A DNA stretch of 15,911 nucleotides, from NCBI GenBank assembly GCA_030151165.1, contig JASLEM010000384.1, forward strand, positions 1 to 15,911, in the 5' to 3' direction. Positions 6,691 to 14,061 of the stretch are shown here, piece after piece. Numbering within the stretch: the first letter of the stretch is position 1; each line of letters starts with the position of its first letter. Both the position numbers and the translations under genes were made by a program. The stretch comes from Burkholderiaceae bacterium (GTDB taxonomy: Bacteria; Pseudomonadota; Gammaproteobacteria; Burkholderiales; Burkholderiaceae). The notes beneath the pieces are model-generated. The model was not told where the DNA came from. It worked only from the letters and a program-made list of their open reading frames with translations, and ran no database searches.

Positions 6691-7287
6691 TCAGCGGGAG
6701 AAGAGGACGCCGACGCTGCGGCCGATCACCGCGAGGTCGGTCCACAGCGACGCATGGTCGGCGTAGTCGGCGGCGCGCGCGAGCTTGCGCGGCAGAATCA
6801 CGTCGAGGTATTCGCGCTCGGGGTCGGCGGCGGCGGCGAGCAGCGTGGCCTCGTCGCGGAACTCGAGCGAGGCCGGGTCGGTGATGCCCGGGCGCACGGC
6901 GAGCACGCGCTCGCGCAGCGCGGGCGGCCACTTCTCGACGTAGCGCGGCACGTCCGGACGCGGGCCGACGAGGCTCATGCTGCCGGCGAGGACGTCGAGG
7001 AACTGCGGCAGCTCGTCGAGCCGGTTCGCGCGCAGCACGCGCCCCACGCGCGTGACGCGCGCGTCCGCGCCGACCGTCAGCTGCAGGCCGCGCGACTCGG
7101 CGTCCACCGTCATCGTGCGGAACTTGTGGATGCGGAAGACCTTGCCGTGCCGGCCGACGCGCTCCTGGCGGAAGAACACCGGCCCCGGCGAGTCGAGCTT
7201 GATCCACGCCGCGACCGCGATCATCGGCAGGCCGAAGACCAGCAGGCCGATGACGGCGGAGACGAGGTCGAAGACGCGCTTGAACAT
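6691..7287 (-). CDS. PglC-like phosphoglycosyltransferase (sugar transferase)
   Basis: A 198-residue minimal monotopic phosphoglycosyltransferase, about the length of Campylobacter PglC. It attaches a sugar phosphate from a UDP-sugar to undecaprenyl phosphate. KRVFD (3-7) begins the membrane re-entrant segment (to about 30). KFRTM (55-59), the catalytic Asp91-Glu92 pair in RLDELPQ and GPRPD (108-112) are intact. The C-terminal part reads PGITDPASLEFRDE (133-146), unlike the PGLTGLWQVSGR form of the other sugar transferase in this window, so the two are not recent duplicates. It lies 22 bases after the PglE-like aminotransferase and 16 bases before the PglF-like dehydratase. A diacetylbacillosamine-like or 4-amino-sugar substrate is therefore a fair guess from context, not proof. 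Confidence 0.9.
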   Translation of the reverse strand: MFKRVFDLVSAVIGLLVFGLPMIAVAAWIKLDSPGPVFFRQERVGRHGKVFRIHKFRTMTVDAESRGLQLTVGADARVTRVGRVLRANRLDELPQFLDVLAGSMSLVGPRPDVPRYVEKWPPALRERVLAVRPGITDPASLEFRDEATLLAAAADPEREYLDVILPRKLARAADYADHASLWTDLAVIGRSVGVLFSR

Positions 7288-7309
7288 GCCGGCGACAGCG
7301 GGACCCGGA

Positions 7310-8485
7310 TCAACCGGCGAGCGCGTCGCGCACGGCGTCGCACACGCGCGCGACGTCGGCGTCGGTCATGCGCGTGTACAGCGGCAGCGTCACCATGCGC
7401 TCGAACGCGCGCTGGCTGTGCGGGAACTGCTCGGGCTTCAGCTGGTAGCGGTCGCGCCAGTACGGCTGCAGGTGCAGCGGGATGTAGTGCACGCTGACGC
7501 CGATGCCGGCCGCGAACAGGCGCTCGATGAAGACGTCGCGCGCGACCTTGGCGTCGTCGGTCAGCCGCACGACGTACAGGTGCCACGAGTGCGTGTCGCC
7601 GGCCGACGCGTCGGGCATCGGCGGCAGCACCAGCGGCAGGCCTTCGAGGCCGGCGTTGAGCCTGGCGGCGAGGTCGACGCGGCGCTCCTGGAACGCGGGC
7701 AGGCGCTTGAGCTGCTGCAGGCCGAGCGCGGCGCCGATGTCGGTCAGGTTGTACTTGAAGCCGGGCGCGACGATCTCGTAGTACCAGCTCGGCACGGTGG
7801 CCGTGAAGCGGTCGAACGCGTCGCGGCTCATGCCGTGCAGGCGCATCACCTTCATGCGTTTCGCGAGCTCCGGATGGCGCGTGACGATCATGCCGCCCTC
7901 GCCCGTCGTCATCGTCTTGTTGGCGTAGAAGCTGAAGACGGTGATGTCGCTTTGCAGCGTGCCGACCAGCGCGCCCTTGCTGAGCGTCGGCAGCGCGTGC
8001 GCCGCGTCCTCGACGACCTTCAGGCCGTGGCGCCGCGCGATGTCGAGGATCGCCGGCATGTCGGCGGCGAGGCCGGCGTAGTGCACCGGCAGGATGCACT
8101 TCGTGCGCGGCGTGATCGCGGCCTCGACGGCCTTCGGGTCGATGTTGAGCGTGGCCGGGTCGATGTCGACCAGCACGACGTCCGCGCCGAGGTAGCGCAC
8201 CACCTCGGCCGTCGCCGTGAAGGTGTGCGTGGTGGTGATGACCTCGTCGCCCGGGCCGATGCCCAGCGCCTCGAGCGCGAGGTGCAGGCCGGCCGTGGCG
8301 GAGTTGACGGCGATCGATTCGAGCGACGCATCGCCCAGGAACTCGGTGAACGCGGCCTCGAAGCGCTTGGCCTTCGGGCCGGTGGTGACCCAGCCGGATT
8401 TCAGCGTGTCGACGACTTCGGCGATCTCTTCGTCGCCGATCTCGGGGAGCGCGAACGGCAGGAACGGTCTTGCGGTGGAATTCAT
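7310..8485 (-). CDS. DegT/DnrJ/EryC1/StrS sugar aminotransferase (PglE-like)
   Basis: A 391-residue PLP-dependent aminotransferase of the sugar class. It would transfer an amino group, usually from glutamate, to the C4 keto group of the nucleotide sugar made by the neighbouring dehydratase. The substrate-loop sequence [13 protein letters not shown] is at about 31-43, VEDAAHALP at about 158-166, and the PLP lysine is Lys190 in [15 protein letters not shown] (185-199). Length is normal. The ATG at 8485 follows the wecA-like gene by 58 bases, and I see no strong ribosome binding site. PglE, WecE and ArnB enzymes share these motifs. Context (PglF- and PglC-like genes downstream) favours UDP-4-amino-4,6-dideoxy-GlcNAc as product. 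No PglD-type acetyltransferase lies beside it. Confidence 0.92.
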   Translation of the reverse strand: MNSTARPFLPFALPEIGDEEIAEVVDTLKSGWVTTGPKAKRFEAAFTEFLGDASLESIAVNSATAGLHLALEALGIGPGDEVITTTHTFTATAEVVRYLGADVVLVDIDPATLNIDPKAVEAAITPRTKCILPVHYAGLAADMPAILDIARRHGLKVVEDAAHALPTLSKGALVGTLQSDITVFSFYANKTMTTGEGGMIVTRHPELAKRMKVMRLHGMSRDAFDRFTATVPSWYYEIVAPGFKYNLTDIGAALGLQQLKRLPAFQERRVDLAARLNAGLEGLPLVLPPMPDASAGDTHSWHLYVVRLTDDAKVARDVFIERLFAAGIGVSVHYIPLHLQPYWRDRYQLKPEQFPHSQRAFERMVTLPLYTRMTDADVARVCDAVRDALAG

Positions 8486-8543
8486 GGGGCCCGATTGTCC
8501 GTCATCGGACGGTCGGGCGGAAACCGGCCCCGGGGGCGCGGGC

Positions 8544-9686
8544 TCAGGGCTTGGTCAGCGCGGCGCGGTGGCGTTCGCGGTCGCGGTCGAGCCGCGTGCT
8601 CATCCAGGCGGGCGTGCGGAACGTGACGATGCGCCAGTAGAGGTCGAGGTAGACCAGCATGAAGACGAGCAGCGAGGTGGCGAGCGCCGGCGTGTTGTTC
8701 CACCAGACCGTCGCCGGCACGATCGCCACCAGGCTCAGCAGCCACAAGTAGGGCGACGTGCGCGAGTTGCCGCGCGTCGGGGCCGGCGTGCCGTCGGCGT
8801 CGACGGTGCCGCGCATCAGGCGGCGGTAGATCAGCGTGTGCAGGTGGATGCCGTCCGGCAGCGTCATCGGCGCGCCGCGCCGGCGCCGGCGGTACATGGT
8901 GAACAGCGTCTCGAAGATCGGGTACGCCATCAGCAGCAGCGGCATCAGCATCGACACCTCCGGGTTGCGCTCGGCCAGCATCATGCCGAGCTCCGCCGCG
9001 ATGAACCCGAGCAGGTAGGCACCGCCGTCGCCGAGGAACACGAGGCCGCGCGGGTAGTTCCAGACGAAGAACCCGAGCGCCGCGCCGAAGGTCGACAGCG
9101 CGAGGCCGCAGACGAGCAGGTCGCCCACGCGCCACGCGACGACGGCCAGCGCGCACATGATCAGCGCGGCGCACATCGACGCGAGGCCGTTCATGCCGTC
9201 GATGATGTTGACCGCGTTGGCGATGCCCGTCGCGGCAAGCACCGCGCCGGCCGCGCCGACCGACATCAGCCCGTTGGCGGCGATCATCGCGTCGAACGGG
9301 ATCCAGCCGGTGCGCACGATGGTGGCGTCCAGCAGCAGCACGCCCAGGATGCCGCCCGCGGCGACGGCGATGAGGCGGCGGCGCGGCGACAGCGCCTCGG
9401 TGAAGTCTTCCCACAGCCCCGTGAGGAAGGCCGGCAGCATGCACGCCAGCAGGAGCAGCGCGGGCAGGCGGAACGCCGGGTTCATCCAGGCCGCCGCGAC
9501 GCCACCGCCCAGCACGCCCGCGAAGATCGCGACGCCGCCGACGCGCGGCACCGCTTCCACGTGCATCTTCTGCGGCCCGGACAGGTCGTGGTCGGCCGAC
9601 CAGCTCGCATGCCGGTGCGCCGACGCCAGGACGCCCAGCGAGGCCAGCGTGGCGCAGACGAACGACGCGAGGAAGATCCAGACCAT
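8544..9686 (-). CDS. WecA/MraY-like undecaprenyl-phosphate HexNAc-1-phosphate transferase (GT family 4 membrane type)
   Basis: A 380-residue polytopic inner-membrane protein with about ten hydrophobic helices. It is predicted to transfer HexNAc-1-phosphate from a UDP-sugar to undecaprenyl phosphate. Family motifs in order: PRVGG (47-51), the first acidic motif as [12 protein letters not shown] (90-101), [10 protein letters not shown] (160-169), FLGDGG (217-222) and the cytoplasmic histidine motif [12 protein letters not shown] (278-289). The first motif has Glu93-Asp94 where WecA has two aspartates; I recall this variant in related GT4 proteins, so it need not mean loss of function. The ATG at 9686 is the only reasonable start because the first helix begins at once. 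It lacks a Shine-Dalgarno sequence and sits six bases from a TAGAAT. It leads the four-gene operon that ends with the WbpM/PglF-type dehydratase. Confidence 0.9.
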   Translation of the reverse strand: MVWIFLASFVCATLASLGVLASAHRHASWSADHDLSGPQKMHVEAVPRVGGVAIFAGVLGGGVAAAWMNPAFRLPALLLLACMLPAFLTGLWEDFTEALSPRRRLIAVAAGGILGVLLLDATIVRTGWIPFDAMIAANGLMSVGAAGAVLAATGIANAVNIIDGMNGLASMCAALIMCALAVVAWRVGDLLVCGLALSTFGAALGFFVWNYPRGLVFLGDGGAYLLGFIAAELGMMLAERNPEVSMLMPLLLMAYPIFETLFTMYRRRRRGAPMTLPDGIHLHTLIYRRLMRGTVDADGTPAPTRGNSRTSPYLWLLSLVAIVPATVWWNNTPALATSLLVFMLVYLDLYWRIVTFRTPAWMSTRLDRDRERHRAALTKP

Positions 9687-9837
9687 CGATCGATTCTACG
9701 GCGTGTTGCCAGCATGACGCCCCCCTCGGACGAGGGTTTCGGACACATGGCAAGAATCCGGAACCCAGCGTGGAACTCCGTGCTGCCGAAAAACGCCCCA
9801 ATACGTCAGTTATCCTCCGGATATCGCCGAGGCGCTC
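9687..9837. promoter_or_regulatory. Divergent intergenic region between the wecA-like gene and a glycosyltransferase
   Basis: A 151-bp gap from which transcription must leave both ways. On the minus strand TAGAAT (9698-9693) resembles a -10 box, but no good -35 lies 16-18 bases upstream. It is followed by only six bases before the wecA-like ATG. On the plus strand the 3' half is AT-richer (CAGTTATCC near 9807) but gives no clear promoter. GAGG ends five bases before the GTG at 9838 and is the likely ribosome binding site. Confidence 0.45.
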
Positions 9838-11037
9838 GTGCCGAGTTCCCTCGCGACCGCCTTTCTTCGAATCCGCACTGCCTCGCGCCACCAACGTCCT
9901 TCCTTGCAGATCCTCCAGTTCTCGAAGTTCTATCCCCCGGTGCAAGGCGGCATAGAGACGGTGGCGCTCGAACTCACCGAAGGCCTCAACGCACGCGGCC
10001 TGCGCACCGACGTGCTGTGCGCGGCCCTCGGCCGGCAGACGGTCGTCGAGCAGCGCGAGGGCTACACCGTGGAGCGCGCGGGCTCGCTGGGCAAGCTGCT
10101 GTCGACGTCGATGTCGCCGGCGCTCGTCGCGCGCTACCGGCGGATGCGCGCGCGCTACGACGTCGTGCACGTGCACCTGCCCAACCCGATGTCCAACCTC
10201 GCGCTGTGGCTCGCGCGCAGCGACGCGCGCATCGTCGTGCACTGGCACAGCGACATCGTCAACCAGCCGCGCGCGCTGCGCCTGTATCTGCCGCTGCAGG
10301 AGTGGCTGCTGCGGCGCGCGGACGCGATCGTCGCGACCTCGGCCGCCTACGCCGCGCATTCGCCGTGGCTGCGCCCCCATCTCGCGAAGGTGCACGTGGT
10401 GCCGCTCGGGTTGCGCGCGCCGCTGCCGGTGCCGAACCACGAGCGCATCGCGGAAGCGGCCGCGGCGATCCGTCGCCGCCATGGCGATCGCCCGCTCGTC
10501 TTCGCGCTCGGGCGCATGGCCGTCTACAAGGGCTTCGAGACGCTGATCGAGGCCGCGCCGCTGCTGCACCACGACGCGCAGGTCATCGTCGGCGGCGGCG
10601 GCGAGCTGCTCGAGACGCATCGCCGCGGCGTGAAGGTCGCCAACCTCGGCCACCGCATCCGCTTCATCGGCGAGATGAGCGCCGACGACGTCGCCGCCCA
10701 CCTCGCGGCCGCGGACGTCTTCTGCCTGCCGTCGCACTCGCGCGCGGAGGCGTTCGGCATGGTGCTGCTCGAGGCGATGGCCGCGAGCCTGCCGATCGTC
10801 GCGAGCGACATCCGCGGCTCGGGCGTCTCGTGGGTCAACGTCGAGGGCGAGACCGGCTTCAACGTGCGCGTGGCCGACAGCCGCGCGCTCGCCGACGCCG
10901 TCAACGCGCTGCTCGACGACCCGGCCCTCGCGGCCCGCATGGGCGCGGCCGGCCGGCGCCGCCTCGACCAGGAGTTCTCCGAGCAGCGGATGGTCGACCG
11001 GACGCTCGCCGTCTACCGCACCTGCGGCGCGCGCTGA
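9838..11037 (+). CDS. GT-B glycosyltransferase, family 4
   Basis: A 399-residue cytoplasmic or membrane-associated glycosyltransferase with two Rossmann domains, the only plus-strand gene here. The acceptor-domain glycine loop FYPPVQGGIE is at about 31-40. The donor domain begins near FALGRMAVYKGFETL (222-236), and the GT4 E-x7-E motif is Glu304...Glu312 in SRAEAFGMVLLEAMA. It probably adds a sugar from an NDP-donor to the lipid-linked oligosaccharide; donor and linkage cannot be read from sequence. I chose the GTG at 9838 because GAGG precedes it at good spacing. The conserved fold starts at LQILQFSKFYPP, so a TTG at 9904 is a possible alternative start, though without a ribosome binding site. 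Its last 25 bases overlap the end of the opposing glycosyltransferase gene. Confidence 0.9.
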   Translation: MPSSLATAFLRIRTASRHQRPSLQILQFSKFYPPVQGGIETVALELTEGLNARGLRTDVLCAALGRQTVVEQREGYTVERAGSLGKLLSTSMSPALVARYRRMRARYDVVHVHLPNPMSNLALWLARSDARIVVHWHSDIVNQPRALRLYLPLQEWLLRRADAIVATSAAYAAHSPWLRPHLAKVHVVPLGLRAPLPVPNHERIAEAAAAIRRRHGDRPLVFALGRMAVYKGFETLIEAAPLLHHDAQVIVGGGGELLETHRRGVKVANLGHRIRFIGEMSADDVAAHLAAADVFCLPSHSRAEAFGMVLLEAMAASLPIVASDIRGSGVSWVNVEGETGFNVRVADSRALADAVNALLDDPALAARMGAAGRRRLDQEFSEQRMVDRTLAVYRTCGAR

Positions 11038-12278
11038 AGCCGCGGCGCGGCGGCGCGCACGGCATCGAGAAAGCGCGACGCCAGCACCGGATAGGTGTGG
11101 TGCGCCTGCACGAACGCGCGCCCGCGCGCGCCCATGGCCGCGCGTTCCGCGGGCGTGGCGTCGGCGAGGCGCAGCAGGCCGTCGGCGACCGCGCGCGCAT
11201 CGCCGGGCGGCACCGTGACGCCGCAGCCGGCCTCGGCGACCGGATCGTTGCCGGCCTCCACCGAATGCAGCACTGCGCGCGAGGCCATCATGTAGTCCAT
11301 CAGCTTGTTCGGCGCGATGCCGAAGCGGTAGATCGGCACGCGCTGCCAGCCGATGTAGGCGATGTCGACCTGCGCCAGCAGCGCCGGCACCTGCGCCTTC
11401 GGGATCGGCGCGAGCATCGTCACGTTGGCGAGGTCTTCGACCATCACGCGCTGTGCGAGCCGCTCGCGCGAGTGGCCGTCGCCGACGAGGATGAAGCGCA
11501 GCGCCTTGCCGCCCAGGCGCGCGGCGGCGTCGAGCAGCGTGTCGAGCGCGTTCGGGTCGCCCATCGAGCCCGCGTAGCCGACGATCGTCTCGCCCTTGGC
11601 GCGCGCCTTCGCCAGCGCCGCGGCGACGTCCTCGCGCAGCGGCGGCGGCGCGGCGGCCCAGTCGTCGGGCGAGATGCCGTTGGGCACGATCGCGAGCTTC
11701 TTCAGGTCGAGCCCGCGCGAGGCCATGTAGTCGTGCACGCACGGCAGCATCGAGACGACGACGTCGGCGTCGCGGTACGCGTCGGCCTCGGCCTTGAAGC
11801 ACAGCCGCGCGAACGGATGCCGCGGCGACATCCCCGACAGCTCGATCGGCGACAGCGGCCACAGGTCGTGCACCTCGAACACCAGCACCGCGCCCGCGCG
11901 CTTCGCGAGCCGGCGCGCGACCCAGATGTCCATCGGGTAGGTGCTGGACGCGATGACGACGTCGGGCTTGAACTCGCGCAGCAGCCGCGCGCTGTCGCGC
12001 CACACCTGGCGCAGGAATTCGAAGATGTTGCGCACGCGGCCGACGCCGTTGCCCTGGTACGCGCGCGTCGGGTACCAGCGGTAGGCGATGCCGTCGACCG
12101 TCTCGTCGAGCGGCGTCGCGCCGACGGCCGGCTGGCGGGCGCGCACGTGCGAGTACGACGCCGCGAGCATCTGCACTCGATGGCCGGCACGCACCCATTC
12201 GCGCGCCAGGTAGTACGGCCGGAACTCCATGCCGAGCGCGGGCGTGCCGGCGTAGTGTTCGATGTAGACGATGTTCAT
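11013..12278 (-). CDS. GT-B glycosyltransferase, family 4 (WbuB-like)
   Basis: A 421-residue glycosyltransferase resembling WbuB-type enzymes of O-antigen clusters, which add amino-deoxy sugars. N-terminal: MNIVYIEHYAG, then GMEFRPYYLAREW (16-28), in which most members of this group carry a similar aromatic/arginine pattern. EVHDLWPLSPIEL (135-147) is a strong group signature. The donor domain opens with GYAGSMG (234-240) and holds RFGIAPNKLMDYM (318-330), where the canonical E-x7-E is altered as in WbuB relatives. The ATG at 12278 begins the conserved fold; the longer open frame upstream overlaps the next gene and is a shadow. It is 41 bases downstream of the other minus-strand GT and last in its operon, ending tail to tail with the plus-strand GT. 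The donor sugar is not determinable. Confidence 0.9.
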   Translation of the reverse strand: MNIVYIEHYAGTPALGMEFRPYYLAREWVRAGHRVQMLAASYSHVRARQPAVGATPLDETVDGIAYRWYPTRAYQGNGVGRVRNIFEFLRQVWRDSARLLREFKPDVVIASSTYPMDIWVARRLAKRAGAVLVFEVHDLWPLSPIELSGMSPRHPFARLCFKAEADAYRDADVVVSMLPCVHDYMASRGLDLKKLAIVPNGISPDDWAAAPPPLREDVAAALAKARAKGETIVGYAGSMGDPNALDTLLDAAARLGGKALRFILVGDGHSRERLAQRVMVEDLANVTMLAPIPKAQVPALLAQVDIAYIGWQRVPIYRFGIAPNKLMDYMMASRAVLHSVEAGNDPVAEAGCGVTVPPGDARAVADGLLRLADATPAERAAMGARGRAFVQAHHTYPVLASRFLDAVRAAAPRLQRAPQVR

Positions 12279-12319
12279 GCGGGCTCGAGGAAAGGATCTG
12301 GCGGGGATCGGGCGGGGCG

Positions 12320-13444
12320 TCAGGCGGCGAAGGCGCGCAGCGTGCGCGCGCGGCGCGCGGCCGGCGTGAGGGACTCGAGGCGGGCGACGAACGCGTCGAC
12401 GCTCGGGCCGAACAGCGCGTGCGCGCCGACCCACGCGCGGTTGATCGCGGCGATGTCGTCGGCGCGGCCTTCGAGCGCGTGCAGCGACGCCATCGGCATG
12501 TCGCCGCGGCCGTCCTCGACGATCGCGCCGTTGTGGCCGGCGCGCACGAGCTCGCGGTTGGCGGGCAGGTCGGACAGGATCGGCACGCAGCCGTGGCCCA
12601 TCGCCTCGAGCACCGAAACCGACACCGAATCGCTGCGCGGCACGCTGAGGTACCAGCGCGCCCGTGCGTACTGCGCGGCCTGTGCCTCGGCGTCGAGCCG
12701 GCCGACGAACTCGACGCGATCCGACAACCCGAGCTGCAGCGCGCGGCGCGCCATCGCGTCGCGCATCGAGCCCGAGTTCGCGACGACGAGCCGCGCGTCG
12801 GGCCACTCCGCGGCCGCGCCGGCGAACAGCGACAGCACGCGCAGCGGTGCGTAGATGTCCTCGAGGCCGCGGTTGGCGAAGAAACGGTGCGGCTCCTTCG
12901 CCGGCGACGCCGGCGGCAGCGCGTCGAGCCCGAAGGGGAACGTCATCACGTCGCGGGCGCCGAGCGCGCGCATGCGGTGGGCCATGTGCTGCGAGTCGCT
13001 CGTGGCGATCGCGGCGTCGTGCAGCACGCGGCCCGTGACCCAGCGCAGCGCCGCGCTCGACTCGGGCGCGACGAGGATGTCCGACCCCCAGGCCGACGCC
13101 GCGAGCTGCGCGCGCACGCCGAGGAAGGCCCGCGCGAGCCACGCCAGCGTGCCGTGCGACGTCAGGTAGTGCGCGTTGACCCAGTCGGCGTCGACCTCGC
13201 GCAGCCAGCGCGCGAAGCGCGGCAGCGACTTCAGCAGCGCCGCGTTGCCGCCGGCGAACTTCGTGTCGCGGCCGAGCGCGAGGCGGCGCGACGCCGGCAC
13301 GAGCGCGGCCAGCGCGGGCGCGAGGCCGCGGCTCGACGCGACGAACAGCTCGACGCGCGTGTCGACGGCGGCCAGCGCGCGCGCCCACTTCAGCAGGTGC
13401 GGGCTCTCGCCGTCGCCCCACAGCACGATGCGCAGCGGACGCAT
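12320..13444 (-). CDS. GT-B glycosyltransferase, family 4
   Basis: A 374-residue glycosyltransferase. MRPLRIVLWGDGESPHLLKW (1-20) is the acceptor-side loop, SAWGSDIL (117-124) is typical of one GT4 subgroup, and VPRSDSVSVSVLEAMGHG (268-285) is the nucleotide-sugar-binding region. There the usual first glutamate of E-x7-E is aspartate (Asp272) while Glu280 is kept. The ATG at 13444 shares one base with the acyltransferase stop (TGATG), a classic coupled start. The longer frame upstream lies inside the acyltransferase gene and is rejected. It sits between the acyltransferase and the WbuB-like GT in a tight operon, so it probably builds the same repeat unit. Donor and linkage are unknown. Confidence 0.88.
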   Translation of the reverse strand: MRPLRIVLWGDGESPHLLKWARALAAVDTRVELFVASSRGLAPALAALVPASRRLALGRDTKFAGGNAALLKSLPRFARWLREVDADWVNAHYLTSHGTLAWLARAFLGVRAQLAASAWGSDILVAPESSAALRWVTGRVLHDAAIATSDSQHMAHRMRALGARDVMTFPFGLDALPPASPAKEPHRFFANRGLEDIYAPLRVLSLFAGAAAEWPDARLVVANSGSMRDAMARRALQLGLSDRVEFVGRLDAEAQAAQYARARWYLSVPRSDSVSVSVLEAMGHGCVPILSDLPANRELVRAGHNGAIVEDGRGDMPMASLHALEGRADDIAAINRAWVGAHALFGPSVDAFVARLESLTPAARRARTLRAFAA

Positions 13445-14061
13445 CACGGCCCTTCGAACGACACCGGCTCGGGGGCGGCGGCCCACGCGTCGTAGAGCAC
13501 GCGCAGCTCGGGGTAGCGGTCGAGCGCGCGCTCGTCGGCGCGGCGGCTGTCGCCCACGACACGCGCCGGGCGGCCTTCGAGGATCGCGAAGTCGGGATAC
13601 TCGCCGCGCACGAAGCTGCCCGCGCACACGAGCGTGCCCTTGCCGATGCGCGTGTTCGCCTCGATCAGGCTGTGCGGCCCGATGAAGCTGTAGGCGCCGA
13701 TCGAGACCGGGCCGGCGATCCAGCCCGGGCGCTGCGTCGCGGGCGTCAGCGGCCACGTCACGTAGGCCGGGCCGAGCAGGCGCTGCGAGCGGTGCGAGCT
13801 GTGCGTGACGATCGCGCAGTGGCTCGTGACCTGCACGCCCTCGCCGATCGTGATGCCGCCGCTGGCCTCGATGAAGTTGAAGTGGCCGATGAAGACGTTG
13901 TCGCCGAGGACGAGCCGGTCCTCGTGCTCGATCACGGTGGCGCCCGAGATGCGCGTGTTCTTCAGCAGCGCGCCGTTCGAGCGCTCGCCGAAGACCGGCT
14001 GCCAGAGCCAGCGCCGCAGCCAGTCGCGGCGCCAGCGGTTCAATCTCGTCCGCATCGTCAT
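13444..14061 (-). CDS. Left-handed beta-helix acyltransferase (O-acetyltransferase type)
   Basis: A 205-residue hexapeptide-repeat protein, probably trimeric and cytoplasmic, predicted to move an acetyl group from acetyl-CoA to a sugar. Repeating [LIV]-G-x4 units run from about residue 38 to 170 (VLGDNVFIGH, ITIGEGVQV, VSIGAYSFIGPHSLI, TRIGKGTLV). His87 and His90 in THSSH (86-90) are candidates for the catalytic base. The loop at about 91-115 interrupts the helix, as in maltose/virginiamycin-type acetyltransferases. The protein ends with a helical tail. The ATG at 14061 overlaps the flippase stop (ATGA); an ATG two codons later is also possible. It lacks the PglD-type N-terminal Rossmann half, so I do not assign it to bacillosamine N-acetylation, although a role on an amino sugar is not excluded. 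Confidence 0.85.
   Translation of the reverse strand: MTMRTRLNRWRRDWLRRWLWQPVFGERSNGALLKNTRISGATVIEHEDRLVLGDNVFIGHFNFIEASGGITIGEGVQVTSHCAIVTHSSHRSQRLLGPAYVTWPLTPATQRPGWIAGPVSIGAYSFIGPHSLIEANTRIGKGTLVCAGSFVRGEYPDFAILEGRPARVVGDSRRADERALDRYPELRVLYDAWAAAPEPVSFEGP

Noticed and set aside
6691..7287. Possible duplication between the two sugar transferase genes (6691-7287 and 3634-4392)
   Set aside because: They share only family motifs. Their C-terminal signatures differ (PGITDPASLEF versus PGLTGLWQVSGR) and their N-termini are unrelated, so they are old paralogues, not a local duplication.
8497..8510. Small hairpin GTCCG-TCAT-CGGAC between the wecA-like and PglE-like genes
   Set aside because: Only five base pairs, no T-run, and the genes form an apparent operon with a 58-base gap. 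Likely chance in GC-rich DNA.
8217..12854. A 1545-residue plus-strand open frame and other very long frames in the same area (for example minus strand 8482-12198)
   Set aside because: High GC content removes stop codons in shadow frames. These are Arg/Ala/His-rich with no domain, and they lie across genes with clear motifs in other frames.
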